Positions 7,811-15,340 of a stretch of 64,000 bases of DNA are shown piece by piece (position 1 is the first letter of the stretch; every line of letters starts with the position of its first letter). The translations under genes were made by a program, and so were the position numbers. The notes below the pieces were generated by a model. The model was not told the DNA's origin. It made no database searches and worked only from the letters and a program-made list of their open reading frames with translations. Source of the DNA: Vicingaceae bacterium (GTDB lineage Bacteria > Bacteroidota > Bacteroidia > Flavobacteriales_E > Vicingaceae); contig JAGYIE010000001.1 of assembly GCA_018402765.1 (NCBI GenBank), positions 868,001-932,000 of the forward strand, given 5' to 3'.

Positions 7811-8797
7811 CTATCCAATCCGCTTAACTAATTCAATAATTCGGTTAGAATAACCCATTTCATTGTCATACCAACCAACAACTTTTACCAAATTCCCAAT
7901 TACAGAAGTAAGTTGTGCGTCAAAAACACAAGAAAAAGAACTTCCAATAATATCTACGGATACAATTGGGTCTTCGGTATATTCTAGAATGCCTTTTAAG
8001 CTAGTTTCAGCAGCATGCTTAAAGGCTGAATTGATTTCTTGGATACTTTTTGGATTCTTAACCAAACATGTAAAATCAGTCAATGAACCATCAGAAACAG
8101 GAACTCTTAGTCCTGCGCCTCCCAATTGACCGTCTAACTTTGGGAATATTTTTGTAATCGCCTTAGCTGCGCCTGTTGTAGTTGGCACTATTGAAACTGC
8201 AGCGGCTCTTGCTCTTCTTAGGTCTTTATGTGGTGAATCATGCAAACGCTGGTCTCCGGTATACGAATGAATGGTGGTTATATAACCACTTTCTATTTCA
8301 CAAACCTCGTCTAGAATCTTCACCAAAGGAGCTAAGGAATTCGTAGTACAAGAAGCATTGGAAAATATCGGTTGATCTTTAATAATTTCATCGTTGATTC
8401 CTAAAACAACGGTTGGTACATCTTCTGAGCTCGCTGGTGCAGAAATAATCACTTTCTTCGCTCCTGCTTCAATGTGCAAATTAGCATCTTCTCGTTTTCT
8501 AAAAAAGCCTGTAGCCTCAATCACCACATCAATATTGAGTTCTTTCCAAGGTAAATCTTTTGGTGATTTCTGAGAAAATAATTTCACTTCAGATCCGTTA
8601 ATAATCAACCCATTACCAGAAGACTCAACAGTTCCATTAAATCGTCCATGAACTGAATCATATTTGAACAAATGACCTAATGTCTTCACATCAGCTAAAT
8701 CATTAATTGCCACCAACTCTATACTTTCATGTTGTTGAACTACACGGGCTGCCATTCTACCTATTCTACCAAATCCATTTATCGCTAATCGTATCAT
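7811..8797 (-). CDS. gapA: Glyceraldehyde-3-phosphate dehydrogenase, type I
   Basis: This cytoplasmic glycolytic enzyme converts glyceraldehyde-3-phosphate, NAD(P) and phosphate to 1,3-bisphosphoglycerate. The 328-aa product begins MIRLAINGFGRIGR with the Rossmann loop. The catalytic SNASCTTN gives Cys150, with His177 in TTIHSYT as the general base. The type I signatures RRARAAAVSIVPTTTGAAKA and the C-terminal WYDNEMGYSNR are present. An in-frame extension to 8830 exists, but it would cross the TAATTTTG promoter box, so ATG 8797 is preferred. It lies downstream of the rpmH terminator and appears to be its own transcription unit. No hairpin terminator is visible after it. Confidence 0.96.
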   Translation of the reverse strand: MIRLAINGFGRIGRMAARVVQQHESIELVAINDLADVKTLGHLFKYDSVHGRFNGTVESSGNGLIINGSEVKLFSQKSPKDLPWKELNIDVVIEATGFFRKREDANLHIEAGAKKVIISAPASSEDVPTVVLGINDEIIKDQPIFSNASCTTNSLAPLVKILDEVCEIESGYITTIHSYTGDQRLHDSPHKDLRRARAAAVSIVPTTTGAAKAITKIFPKLDGQLGGAGLRVPVSDGSLTDFTCLVKNPKSIQEINSAFKHAAETSLKGILEYTEDPIVSVDIIGSSFSCVFDAQLTSVIGNLVKVVGWYDNEMGYSNRIIELVKRIG

Positions 8798-8815
8798 TTC
8801 TCTTGGGTTTTTTCT

Positions 8816-8823
8816 CAAAATTA
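8816..8823 (-). promoter_or_regulatory. Candidate -7 box TAATTTTG for gapA
   Basis: The minus-strand TAATTTTG lies 18 nt upstream of the ATG at 8797 and just downstream of the rpmH terminator, which fits a fresh promoter for gapA. Confidence 0.55.
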
Positions 8824-8828
8824 AGCAC

Positions 8829-8857
8829 AAAAAAAAGGTCTCAGTAAAACTGAGACC
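8829..8857 (-). terminator. Rho-independent terminator of rpmH
   Basis: A perfect 9-bp stem (GGTCTCAGT / ACTGAGACC) with a 3-nt loop spans 8837-8857. On the minus strand it is followed by eight T residues. It lies 23 nt after the rpmH stop. Confidence 0.85.
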
Positions 8858-8880
8858 CTAAATTATTAAATTAAATTCAA

Positions 8881-9039
8881 TTAATCTTTATATGTTTTTT
8901 CACTTGAAACAGTTAAGTTATGTCTTCCCTTAGCTCTTCTTCTAGCCAATACTTTTCTACCGTTAGCAGTTGCCATTCTGCTTCTGAAACCGTGCTTGTT
9001 CTTTCTTTTTCTTCTTGATGGCTGATAAGTCCTTTTCAT
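8881..9039 (-). CDS. rpmH: 50S ribosomal protein L34
   Basis: A 52-aa, strongly basic protein beginning [18 protein letters not shown] and continuing [20 protein letters not shown], which is the L34 signature. Bacteroidota L34 is usually 50-53 aa, so the length is normal. It is a structural component of the large ribosomal subunit. The gene runs from ATG 9037-9039 to TAA 8881-8883. It has its own promoter box about 80 nt upstream and an adjacent strong terminator, so it is monocistronic. dnaA and rnpA, its neighbours in many other phyla, are not present here. Confidence 0.97.
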   Translation of the reverse strand: MKRTYQPSRRKRKNKHGFRSRMATANGRKVLARRRAKGRHNLTVSSEKTYKD

Positions 9040-9119
9040 CTTTATGTTTTATTTTGTAGCGTCCAATATATCGGGTTAACCCTATTAAATGCCCGCTGAG
9101 AGTTTTCTCAAACGGAGAG

Positions 9120-9127
9120 CAAAAGTA
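9120..9127 (-). promoter_or_regulatory. Candidate -7 box TACTTTTG for rpmH
   Basis: The minus-strand TACTTTTG lies 80 nt upstream of the rpmH ATG, giving a leader of roughly 75 nt. The leader holds the 10-bp palindrome GGGTTAACCC at 9073-9082, a possible site for control of the ribosomal protein gene. Confidence 0.45.
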
Positions 9128-9223
9128 TAACTTTTTTGAATAGTAATAAAACTTTCTAGAAAATATTTTCAGAAAATTTCCATTTGTTTTCCCTTTCTCT
9201 TGACTGCAAATTTATATAATACT

Positions 9224-9231
9224 TACTTTTG
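9224..9231 (+). promoter_or_regulatory. Candidate -7 box TACTTTTG for the ABC exporter
   Basis: It matches TAnnTTTG, with a TTG at 9200-9202 placed 21 nt upstream as a -33 element. It overlaps the TTG codon at 9229, so that codon cannot be the start. The ATG at 9247 follows 15 nt later. Confidence 0.6.
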
Positions 9232-9246
9232 TCGCAAATAAAAGTA

Positions 9247-11043
9247 ATGGCTGGATTTAAAAGAAAAAAGGGAGACCAAACAGACACCCCAAAAAAGAAA
9301 ATTACCAAGCAAGACCTTAAAAAATCTATGCGTCTTTTTAAATATGTGAAGCCTTATAGAGGAACATTTGCTATTGGATTTATATTTCTATTGCTTTCCA
9401 GTGTAACTTCTATGGTTTTTCCATATCTCACAGGACAATTAGTTGATTCCGCAAATTCAGAAATGCTAAAAGAAATTAACACCATTGCTTTAGCCCTTTT
9501 AGGCGTTTTTGCAGCAAATGCTGTCTTCTCTTATTTTAGAATTTACCTTTTTGCTATTGTTACACAAAAAACATTGGCCGATCTTAGACAAAGTACTTAT
9601 AATCATTTAATCAAATTGCCGATGCACTTCTTCTCTGAGCGAAGAGTTGGAGAGCTAAACAGTCGGATCGCATCGGACATTTCATTACTTCAAGAAACGC
9701 TAACAACAACGATTGCTGAATTGATTCGACAGATTTTAACAATCATAATTGGGATAGCATTATTAAGTTACATTTCAGTTAAGTTGACTTTATTGATGTT
9801 GTGTTTGGTACCAGTTGTAGTCGTTATCGCGATCATCTTTGGGAAACACATTAAGAAATTATCGAAAGAAGCGCAATCTAAAGTAGCTGATTCAAACACC
9901 ATTGTAGAAGAAACTTTGCAAGGAATTACGACTGTAAAAGCTTTCGCGAATGAGTTTTTCGAAAACATGCGTTACGGCGAAAAAACCAATGAAATAGTCG
10001 GTATTTCCTTAAAAGGAGCAAAATGGAGAGGTGCATTTGCTTCATTTATTATCTTCGCTTTGTTTGGTTCTATAATAGGAGTAATATGGTACGGTGTAAT
10101 TCTAGTCAATCAAAATGGACTAAGCGTCGGTGATTTATTTACTTTTATATTGTACTCTGTGTTCGTTGGTGCTTCCATGGGCGGAATTGCAGACTTATAT
10201 TCTCAATTGCAAAAAGCGATTGGAGCAACTGAGAACCTAATGGAAATTTTAGACGAGACCCCTGAAGATATTTCAGACATACAATTGACTTCGTTGACCA
10301 GAGTAAATGGAAACGTATCTTTTGATAACGTAAATTTCTCCTACCCAAGCCGAAAAGATATTCAGGTACTAAAATCAGTGAGTTTTACCGCAAATAGTGG
10401 GGAGCAAATCGCTATCGTAGGACCTTCAGGAGCTGGTAAATCTACGATTACCAACCTATTACTTCGCTTTTACAACACAAACTCGGGAACTATTTCAATA
10501 GATGGAAAGCCAATTCAGGAATTTTCGCTTTCTGAATTGCGTTCACAGATGTCCATTGTTCCACAAGATGTATTATTGTTTGGTGGAACAATCAAAGAAA
10601 ACATTGGCTATGGAAAAATTGGAGCGACAGACGAAGAAATTATGGATGCAGCTAAACAAGCAAATGCCCATTTATTTGTAGAAGGATTTCCTGATCAGTA
10701 CGAAACCATTGTTGGTGAAAGAGGAATTCAATTGTCTGGTGGACAACGTCAGCGAATTGCCATAGCTAGAGCTATCTTAAAAAATCCAACCATATTGATT
10801 TTAGATGAAGCTACAAGTGCTTTGGATTCAGAATCGGAAAAACTAGTTCAAGAGGCGCTAGAAACGTTGATGAAAGGACGAACTTCAATTGTAATTGCAC
10901 ACCGTTTAAGTACGATTCGCAAAGCAGATAAAATATTGGTGATGAATGAAGGTCAATTGGTAGAATCCGGCACTCACGAAGAGCTTTCTAATTTAGAAAA
11001 TGGTATCTACCAAAACTTGTCCAATCTGCAATTAGAAGTATAA
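9247..11043 (+). CDS. ABC exporter, fused permease-ATPase (MsbA-like)
   Basis: A 598-aa half-transporter that should work as a homodimer in the inner membrane. Residues 1-30 are basic and cytoplasmic. The six-helix ABC type 1 exporter domain covers about 35-335. The ATPase domain covers about 355-590, with Walker A GPSGAGKST (392-400), the signature LSGGQRQR (497-504), Walker B ILILDEATSALD (from 517) and the H-loop IVIAHRLST. Single-chain exporters of this kind in Bacteroidota include lipid flippases of the MsbA type and drug exporters, and sequence alone does not separate them. MsbA would fit the lpx genes nearby, but that is only suggestive. The start is ATG 9247, since the upstream TTG lies in the promoter. 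Confidence 0.9.
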   Translation: MAGFKRKKGDQTDTPKKKITKQDLKKSMRLFKYVKPYRGTFAIGFIFLLLSSVTSMVFPYLTGQLVDSANSEMLKEINTIALALLGVFAANAVFSYFRIYLFAIVTQKTLADLRQSTYNHLIKLPMHFFSERRVGELNSRIASDISLLQETLTTTIAELIRQILTIIIGIALLSYISVKLTLLMLCLVPVVVVIAIIFGKHIKKLSKEAQSKVADSNTIVEETLQGITTVKAFANEFFENMRYGEKTNEIVGISLKGAKWRGAFASFIIFALFGSIIGVIWYGVILVNQNGLSVGDLFTFILYSVFVGASMGGIADLYSQLQKAIGATENLMEILDETPEDISDIQLTSLTRVNGNVSFDNVNFSYPSRKDIQVLKSVSFTANSGEQIAIVGPSGAGKSTITNLLLRFYNTNSGTISIDGKPIQEFSLSELRSQMSIVPQDVLLFGGTIKENIGYGKIGATDEEIMDAAKQANAHLFVEGFPDQYETIVGERGIQLSGGQRQRIAIARAILKNPTILILDEATSALDSESEKLVQEALETLMKGRTSIVIAHRLSTIRKADKILVMNEGQLVESGTHEELSNLENGIYQNLSNLQLEV

Positions 11044-11044
11044 A

Positions 11045-11905
11045 CTACTTCGTAGCTTTAATCATTCGGTCATTTCCATTGATGTCTTGCCTTAATTCGA
11101 CTTGAGTATAACCTGTGGAGTGAAATAATTCAACGGTCTGCTTACTCAAGTATTGATTTATCTCGACATAAATGGCTCCGTCTTTTGCTAAATGCCGCAG
11201 TCCGATCTCTGCAATTTTTCGATAAAACACTAAAGGATCCTCATCACTAACAAATAAAGCTAGATGGGGCTCATAGTCGGTCACATTTTTATCCATAGCA
11301 TCAAACTCCTGTTGAGCAATGTATGGAGGATTACTTACTATAAGATCCCATATCTTGCTTTCATCAAGAACTGCAGTTAAAATATTGACTTCTTGAAAAT
11401 TTACTTCTACGTTATTGTAAGCTCCATTTTTTATCGCAATCGCTAATGCTTCCTCAGAAACGTCATAGGTAGTAATCGCTGCTTGAGGTAAATTCTTTTT
11501 CAATGCAATCGGAATGCAGCCGCTACCTGTCCCAATTTCTAAAATGTTTGGTGCTTGATCATTCCAATCACTAAGAACCCACTCCACCAATTCTTCAGTT
11601 TCTGGTCTTGGGATCAACGTATGTTGACTAACATAGAATTTCAAACCATAAAATTCGGTCTCCCCTATTATATGAGCAAATGGCTCATGCTTTAGTAAAC
11701 GCTTAACACAACGAATCACTTTCACCAGCTCAGATTCCGTAAACCGATGGTCTCGCTTAAGCGCCAAATCTGTTGCAGAAAAATCAAAATAATAGTTCAT
11801 CATTAAGCGATATGTCACTCTTATCTCTGCATCATCCATAAATGGACTCAGCTGCTGCTTTACATAAGTTGAAACGGCTTGTATGGTATTGTCTGCGATC
11901 TTCAC
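11045..11905 (-). CDS. prmC: Peptide chain release factor N5-glutamine methyltransferase
   Basis: PrmC (HemK) methylates the glutamine of the GGQ motif in release factors RF1 and RF2, using S-adenosylmethionine. The 286-aa protein has the N-terminal helical release-factor-binding domain (1-85), the IPRPETEELVEW segment (98-109), the SAM-binding EIGTGSGC (123-130) and the catalytic SNPPYI (191-196). All key residues are present and the length is normal. It converges with the ABC exporter gene with 1 nt between stops, and is divergent from ribD. Confidence 0.95.
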   Translation of the reverse strand: MKIADNTIQAVSTYVKQQLSPFMDDAEIRVTYRLMMNYYFDFSATDLALKRDHRFTESELVKVIRCVKRLLKHEPFAHIIGETEFYGLKFYVSQHTLIPRPETEELVEWVLSDWNDQAPNILEIGTGSGCIPIALKKNLPQAAITTYDVSEEALAIAIKNGAYNNVEVNFQEVNILTAVLDESKIWDLIVSNPPYIAQQEFDAMDKNVTDYEPHLALFVSDEDPLVFYRKIAEIGLRHLAKDGAIYVEINQYLSKQTVELFHSTGYTQVELRQDINGNDRMIKATK

Positions 11906-11946
11906 AATTGGAGGAGGTTTGAGCTGCTAAAAGTAAATAAAAAAAC

Positions 11947-11954
11947 TACTTTTG
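11947..11954 (+). promoter_or_regulatory. Candidate -7 box TACTTTTG for ribD
   Basis: The box ends 5 nt before the ATG at 11960. With a start point about 4-6 nt after the box, the ribD mRNA would be leaderless. Confidence 0.6.
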
Positions 11955-11959
11955 AGGGC

Positions 11960-13000
11960 ATGAATGTACATGAAAAGTATATCCAACGATGCTTAGAAAT
12001 CGCACAAAAAGGACTTGGTAACGTAAGCCCCAATCCAATGGTGGGATCAGTAATCGTGTACAATGACAAAATAATAGGCGAAGGTTATCATCAGCAATAT
12101 GGTGGCCCGCATGCAGAGGTCAATGCCATCAATTCAGTTTCTGATAAATCACTACTCAACAAATCAACTATTTATGTAAGTCTAGAACCCTGCAATCATT
12201 TTGGAAAAACACCGCCTTGCTCCCATTTAATTGTAAAACATCAGATTCCAAAAGTTGTGGTGGCGAATATCGACCCTTTCGCAGCGGTAAATGGAACAGG
12301 AATTAAATATTTAGAAGAAAATGGCATAGAAGTTATCGTAGGAATTTTAGAACAAGAAGCTGCAGTTATCAATCGACGTTTTTTTACTTACCACACAAAG
12401 AAACGACCGTATATTATTCTGAAATGGGCACAAACTCAAGATGGATTTATGGATATTGACCGGACTGACAATCCAAACACATCCTATTGGATTACCACCC
12501 CGGCATCTAAACGATTGAGCCACCAATGGAGAAGTGAAGAAGACGGAATCTTAGTCGGTTTTAACACAGTTAGAAACGACAACCCTAGTTTGACGACTCG
12601 TGAAGTGACAGGCAAAAACCCCATTCGAATTGTAATCGATAGACAGCTAGACCTTCAAAAAGACTGTGTTATTTTTGATGAATCGAGTAAAACGATTGTC
12701 ATCAATGAGCAAATCGAAAAAGCAGAAAAAAACATCCACTATAAGAAGGTCAATTCCACTCACTCAATTCATGAAATACTAACCGCATTGCATGAAGAAA
12801 ACATACAAAGTGTGATTATTGAAGGTGGAAAAGCCACTTTACAACAATTCATTGATGCTAATTTATGGGATGAAGCTAGAGTGTTGACTGCAGATAAAAC
12901 ATTTAATCTAGGGTTAAAAGCCCCATTATTACAACAAAAAGCCTTTGTAACTGCAAAAGTAGATTCCGATACACTTCACCTTTTTTATTCGGGAGAATGA
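11960..13000 (+). CDS. ribD: Bifunctional riboflavin biosynthesis deaminase/reductase
   Basis: RibD carries out two successive riboflavin steps: deamination of the diaminopyrimidine intermediate and NADPH reduction of its ribosyl side chain. The 346-aa product has the CDA-type zinc deaminase domain in the first 145 residues, with HAE (51-53) and SLEPCNHFGKTPPC (C78 and C87 bind zinc). The reductase domain covers about 155-346 (PYIILKWAQTQDGF, EEDGILVGFNTVRNDNPSLT, IIEGGKATLQQF). An in-frame extension back to 11879 overlaps prmC and crosses the promoter box, so ATG 11960 is the start. The stop overlaps the next gene as ATGA. No FMN riboswitch is visible upstream. Confidence 0.95.
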   Translation: MNVHEKYIQRCLEIAQKGLGNVSPNPMVGSVIVYNDKIIGEGYHQQYGGPHAEVNAINSVSDKSLLNKSTIYVSLEPCNHFGKTPPCSHLIVKHQIPKVVVANIDPFAAVNGTGIKYLEENGIEVIVGILEQEAAVINRRFFTYHTKKRPYIILKWAQTQDGFMDIDRTDNPNTSYWITTPASKRLSHQWRSEEDGILVGFNTVRNDNPSLTTREVTGKNPIRIVIDRQLDLQKDCVIFDESSKTIVINEQIEKAEKNIHYKKVNSTHSIHEILTALHEENIQSVIIEGGKATLQQFIDANLWDEARVLTADKTFNLGLKAPLLQQKAFVTAKVDSDTLHLFYSGE

Positions 13001-13860
13001 TCTACTTATTGCTTAGTATCCTTTTCGCTTCTTTAATCTTCGTGATTTTCAGAAGCTATTCTAACTATTCGGTAGATACCTTTACCGCAATTGTAATCAA
13101 CTATACCGCAGCTGCTATTATAGGGTTTAATGTTCCAAGTGAACCAATAGAAAGCAGTACAATCATTTCGGAAAGCTGGATTTACAATGCCATAATTTTA
13201 GGTTGTAGTTTTATTGGCGCATTCTACCTTATGGGAATCACAGCGCAACGATTAGGCCCTTCGGTAGCCTCTGTAGCCAACAAAATGTCTGTGATTATTC
13301 CCGTACTATTTGCATTTATTCTTTACGATGATTCTCTTAACTCGTACAAGGTAATAGGAATTATCTTAGCCCTATTTGGCTTATTCTTCGCAACTAAAAA
13401 AGAAAAAGCAATCAATGTGAAACGCCAATGGCTACTGCCAGTTTCTCTTTTCATTGTAAGCGGCTTGTTAGATTCTTTTGTAAAACACACTCAACACGTA
13501 CACTTTACGGCAAACAACAATGCAACTTTTTTTATTCCCACACTATTTGCTGTTGCTGCAGCTTTGGGTTGGATTATCTTACTATTTAATTCAACTAAGC
13601 TAAAAACACTTTCAGTCTCCACTCTAGTAGGAGGAATTATATTAGGTGGAATAAACTATCTAAGTATTGTGTTTATTTTCAAAGCACTTGCGCATGACAA
13701 TATGGAAAGCTCTGTAGTTTTTCCAATCAACAATATGGGCGTGGTTTTATTTACCAGTTTATTCTCGTTTGTAATTTTTAAAGAACGCCTTAGTAAACTT
13801 AATTTAGTGGGATTAGTAATTTGCTTTATTGCAATTGCATTAATAGCCTGGGGTATTTGA
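12997..13860 (+). CDS. EamA/DMT-family membrane transporter
   Basis: A 287-aa integral membrane protein with about ten hydrophobic segments in two halves, typical of the drug/metabolite transporter superfamily with two EamA repeats. The second repeat ends with the characteristic VLFTSLFSFVIFKERLSKLN segment followed by a terminal helix. The segment GITAQRLGPSVASVANKMSV in the first half is also typical. The substrate cannot be told from sequence. It overlaps the end of ribD by 4 nt (ATGA) and its TGA overlaps the ATG of the YigZ gene, so the three are translationally coupled. That suggests, but does not show, transport of a metabolite linked to riboflavin. Confidence 0.85.
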   Translation: MIYLLLSILFASLIFVIFRSYSNYSVDTFTAIVINYTAAAIIGFNVPSEPIESSTIISESWIYNAIILGCSFIGAFYLMGITAQRLGPSVASVANKMSVIIPVLFAFILYDDSLNSYKVIGIILALFGLFFATKKEKAINVKRQWLLPVSLFIVSGLLDSFVKHTQHVHFTANNNATFFIPTLFAVAAALGWIILLFNSTKLKTLSVSTLVGGIILGGINYLSIVFIFKALAHDNMESSVVFPINNMGVVLFTSLFSFVIFKERLSKLNLVGLVICFIAIALIAWGI

Positions 13861-14462
13861 TGGATTATTTTTTAACTATATCGGCAGAAAGCGAAAGCTT
13901 GTATAAAGAAAAAGGAAGTAAATTTATTGGCTACGCCCTTCCGGTGACGAATGAAGAAGAAGTAAAGGCACATTTAGAGCGCTTAGCCGGATTACATCAT
14001 CAAAGCCGACACGTATGTTACGCTTATCGATTAGGAGCCGATCTAGAGATCTACCGCATCAATGATGATGGAGAACCTTCTGGATCCGCAGGGCAACCTA
14101 TTTTTGGGCAAATCCGCTCTTTTGAACTCACCAATGTATTGGTAGCCGTGGTTCGATATTTTGGAGGAACAAAACTAGGGGTAGGCGGATTAATTCACGC
14201 CTATAAAACGGCCGCATCTGATGCGCTATCTGCTGCAAAAATTATCAAAGAATTCATACCGGTTATTTATACCGCCAAATTTGAATATGCCCGCATGGGG
14301 GATGTAATGAGCACGGTAGAAAAATACAATTGGAATGTGGTAGAAACGGATTTTCAATTGAGTTGCCAACTCACTTTTAGCTGTAAAATTTCAGAACAAG
14401 AACAGGTACTGCAAGCTTTTGAGCCGTTGCATGATGTAGAGTTGGAAGGAGTTGACGAGTAA
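13860..14462 (+). CDS. YigZ/IMPACT family protein
   Basis: A 200-aa protein of the UPF0029 (Impact) family. The N-terminal domain (about 1-115) has GSKFIGYALPV, the family signature HHQSRHVCYAYRL, the NDDGEPSGSAGQPI motif and VVRYFGGTKLGVGGLIHAY. The C-terminal DUF1949-like domain (about 135-195) has a ferredoxin-like fold. The bacterial role is unclear; the eukaryotic relative binds the GCN1 translation regulator. The ATG at 13860 shares a base with the stop of the EamA gene (TGATG). An upstream in-frame reading from 13821 would lie inside that gene and is rejected. About 880 nt without an intact gene follow. Confidence 0.92.
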   Translation: MDYFLTISAESESLYKEKGSKFIGYALPVTNEEEVKAHLERLAGLHHQSRHVCYAYRLGADLEIYRINDDGEPSGSAGQPIFGQIRSFELTNVLVAVVRYFGGTKLGVGGLIHAYKTAASDALSAAKIIKEFIPVIYTAKFEYARMGDVMSTVEKYNWNVVETDFQLSCQLTFSCKISEQEQVLQAFEPLHDVELEGVDE

Positions 14463-14641
14463 GTGAAAATACTACTGCAGTTTACAAGTCCGGCGGAGCA
14501 AGAGTAAATGAACATTCTGCTATAGGATAACAAATTCGGAGGAGATAGTTACGTCCTTTTCGGTACAATTTAAAACAGAAGACCGGAAATATAATTTAAC
14601 TCTTTTCCGCCATAATTAATATGAACTGCTATACGTATTTT

Positions 14642-15079
14642 TTACTTTTTAATCAATGAGGGCTCTTTCCAATAATCACCTTTAGCATTTTTTTGATGTA
14701 AGCCTTCTTTAGTCACGATAAACTTAAACTCTGTTTTGTCCAAGGATCTTTTAACAACACCTTGCCCCTCAATAATATCCATTAATTTCTCAGAAACGAC
14801 TGAATCAGAAACAAGTATTAAGCGATTTTCGATTAATGTGTGTGACCCAGTATGATAGCCCCTAGAGCCACTATTGCCGTAATCGTATCGAAATTTTTTT
14901 TCGCTGTCAAGAGTATTTATTGAATAATGTCCCCTTAGTAGCCACTCATAAATCCCAAGAATTTAGCTGTCGATCGGCACTTCCAACTTACTCAAATCTA
15001 ATGTTCTCATTGTTCCGCAAGAAGTATTCAGCGTAAGCAACCAAATAAGCAGCATTATATTTCTAATAGGAGATCTCAT
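14642..15079 (-). pseudogene. Lipoprotein gene interrupted by an in-frame TAA
   Basis: The minus strand reads ATG at 15079 for 38 codons (MRSPIRNIMLLIWLLTLNTS then Cys21, a plausible lipobox), then TAA at 14963-14965, then 106 further open codons in the same frame to a TAA at 14642-14644. The downstream part reads ILGIYEWLLRGHYSINTLDS and later RYDYGNSGSRGYHTGSHTLI, the beta-meander pattern seen in small lipocalin-like lipoproteins of Bacteroidota. The in-frame stop needs one change, such as CAA to TAA. No frameshift is present. It is either a young pseudogene or a sequencing error. The family is not identified. Confidence 0.7.
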
Positions 15080-15157
15080 TTTTTTCAATTTCCAACTCTT
15101 TTTGATAATGTCTTATTACTAAGGTTTTCTTTTAGTTTAATACAAGCTAACAATTGA

Positions 15158-15200
15158 ATATGACGCATTCTCCAAAGGCGAGACAAGCTTTGCGTCATAT
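15158..15200. repeat. 10-bp inverted repeat with 23-nt spacer
   Basis: ATATGACGCA at 15158-15167 pairs perfectly with TGCGTCATAT at 15191-15200. A short inner TCTC/GAGA pairing is also possible, giving a bulged hairpin. No T-run follows on either strand, so it is a poor terminator. It lies between the ABC-F stop and the broken lipoprotein gene, on the opposite side of that gene from the CTGCTATA repeats. A recombination site or an RNA structure is possible. Confidence 0.6.
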
Positions 15201-15340
15201 CCATATTCTATTTTTTACACAACCGAAGATAAGAGAAATAGTTGAAATACGAACATAGACATATTATCTATTAATGAGTTAACTGTCGAACAAAATCATC
15301 GCTAAATAAATCGCTAAAAAAATATAACAAGATGATTCTC

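Larger units (their letters stand above)
14463..15340. other. Non-coding island between YigZ and ABC-F genes, cassette-like
   Basis: The 878 nt hold no intact gene. They contain a lipoprotein gene broken by one stop codon (14642-15079, minus strand), an octamer CTGCTATA present twice in direct orientation (14517-14524 and 14626-14633), a motif CCGCCATAATTAATATGAAC at 14607-14626 beside the 3' end of the broken gene, and a 10-bp inverted repeat at 15158-15200. A single orphan gene flanked by short repeats, inside an otherwise housekeeping region, resembles the gene cassettes often seen in Bacteroidota chromosomes. No integrase or transposase is present, so this is inference. Confidence 0.4.

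Noticed and set aside
8881-9130. Replication origin next to rpmH
   Set aside because: No dnaA gene, DnaA-box cluster or AT-rich unwinding repeats are visible around rpmH.
14642-14962. Separate small gene downstream of the in-frame TAA
   Set aside because: The part after the TAA has its first Met far inside and continues in the frame of the upstream lipoprotein start, so one broken gene is the simpler reading.
15158-15200. Rho-independent terminator of the ABC-F gene
   Set aside because: The inverted repeat has a 23-nt spacer and no T-run on either strand, and it lies about 140 nt after the stop.
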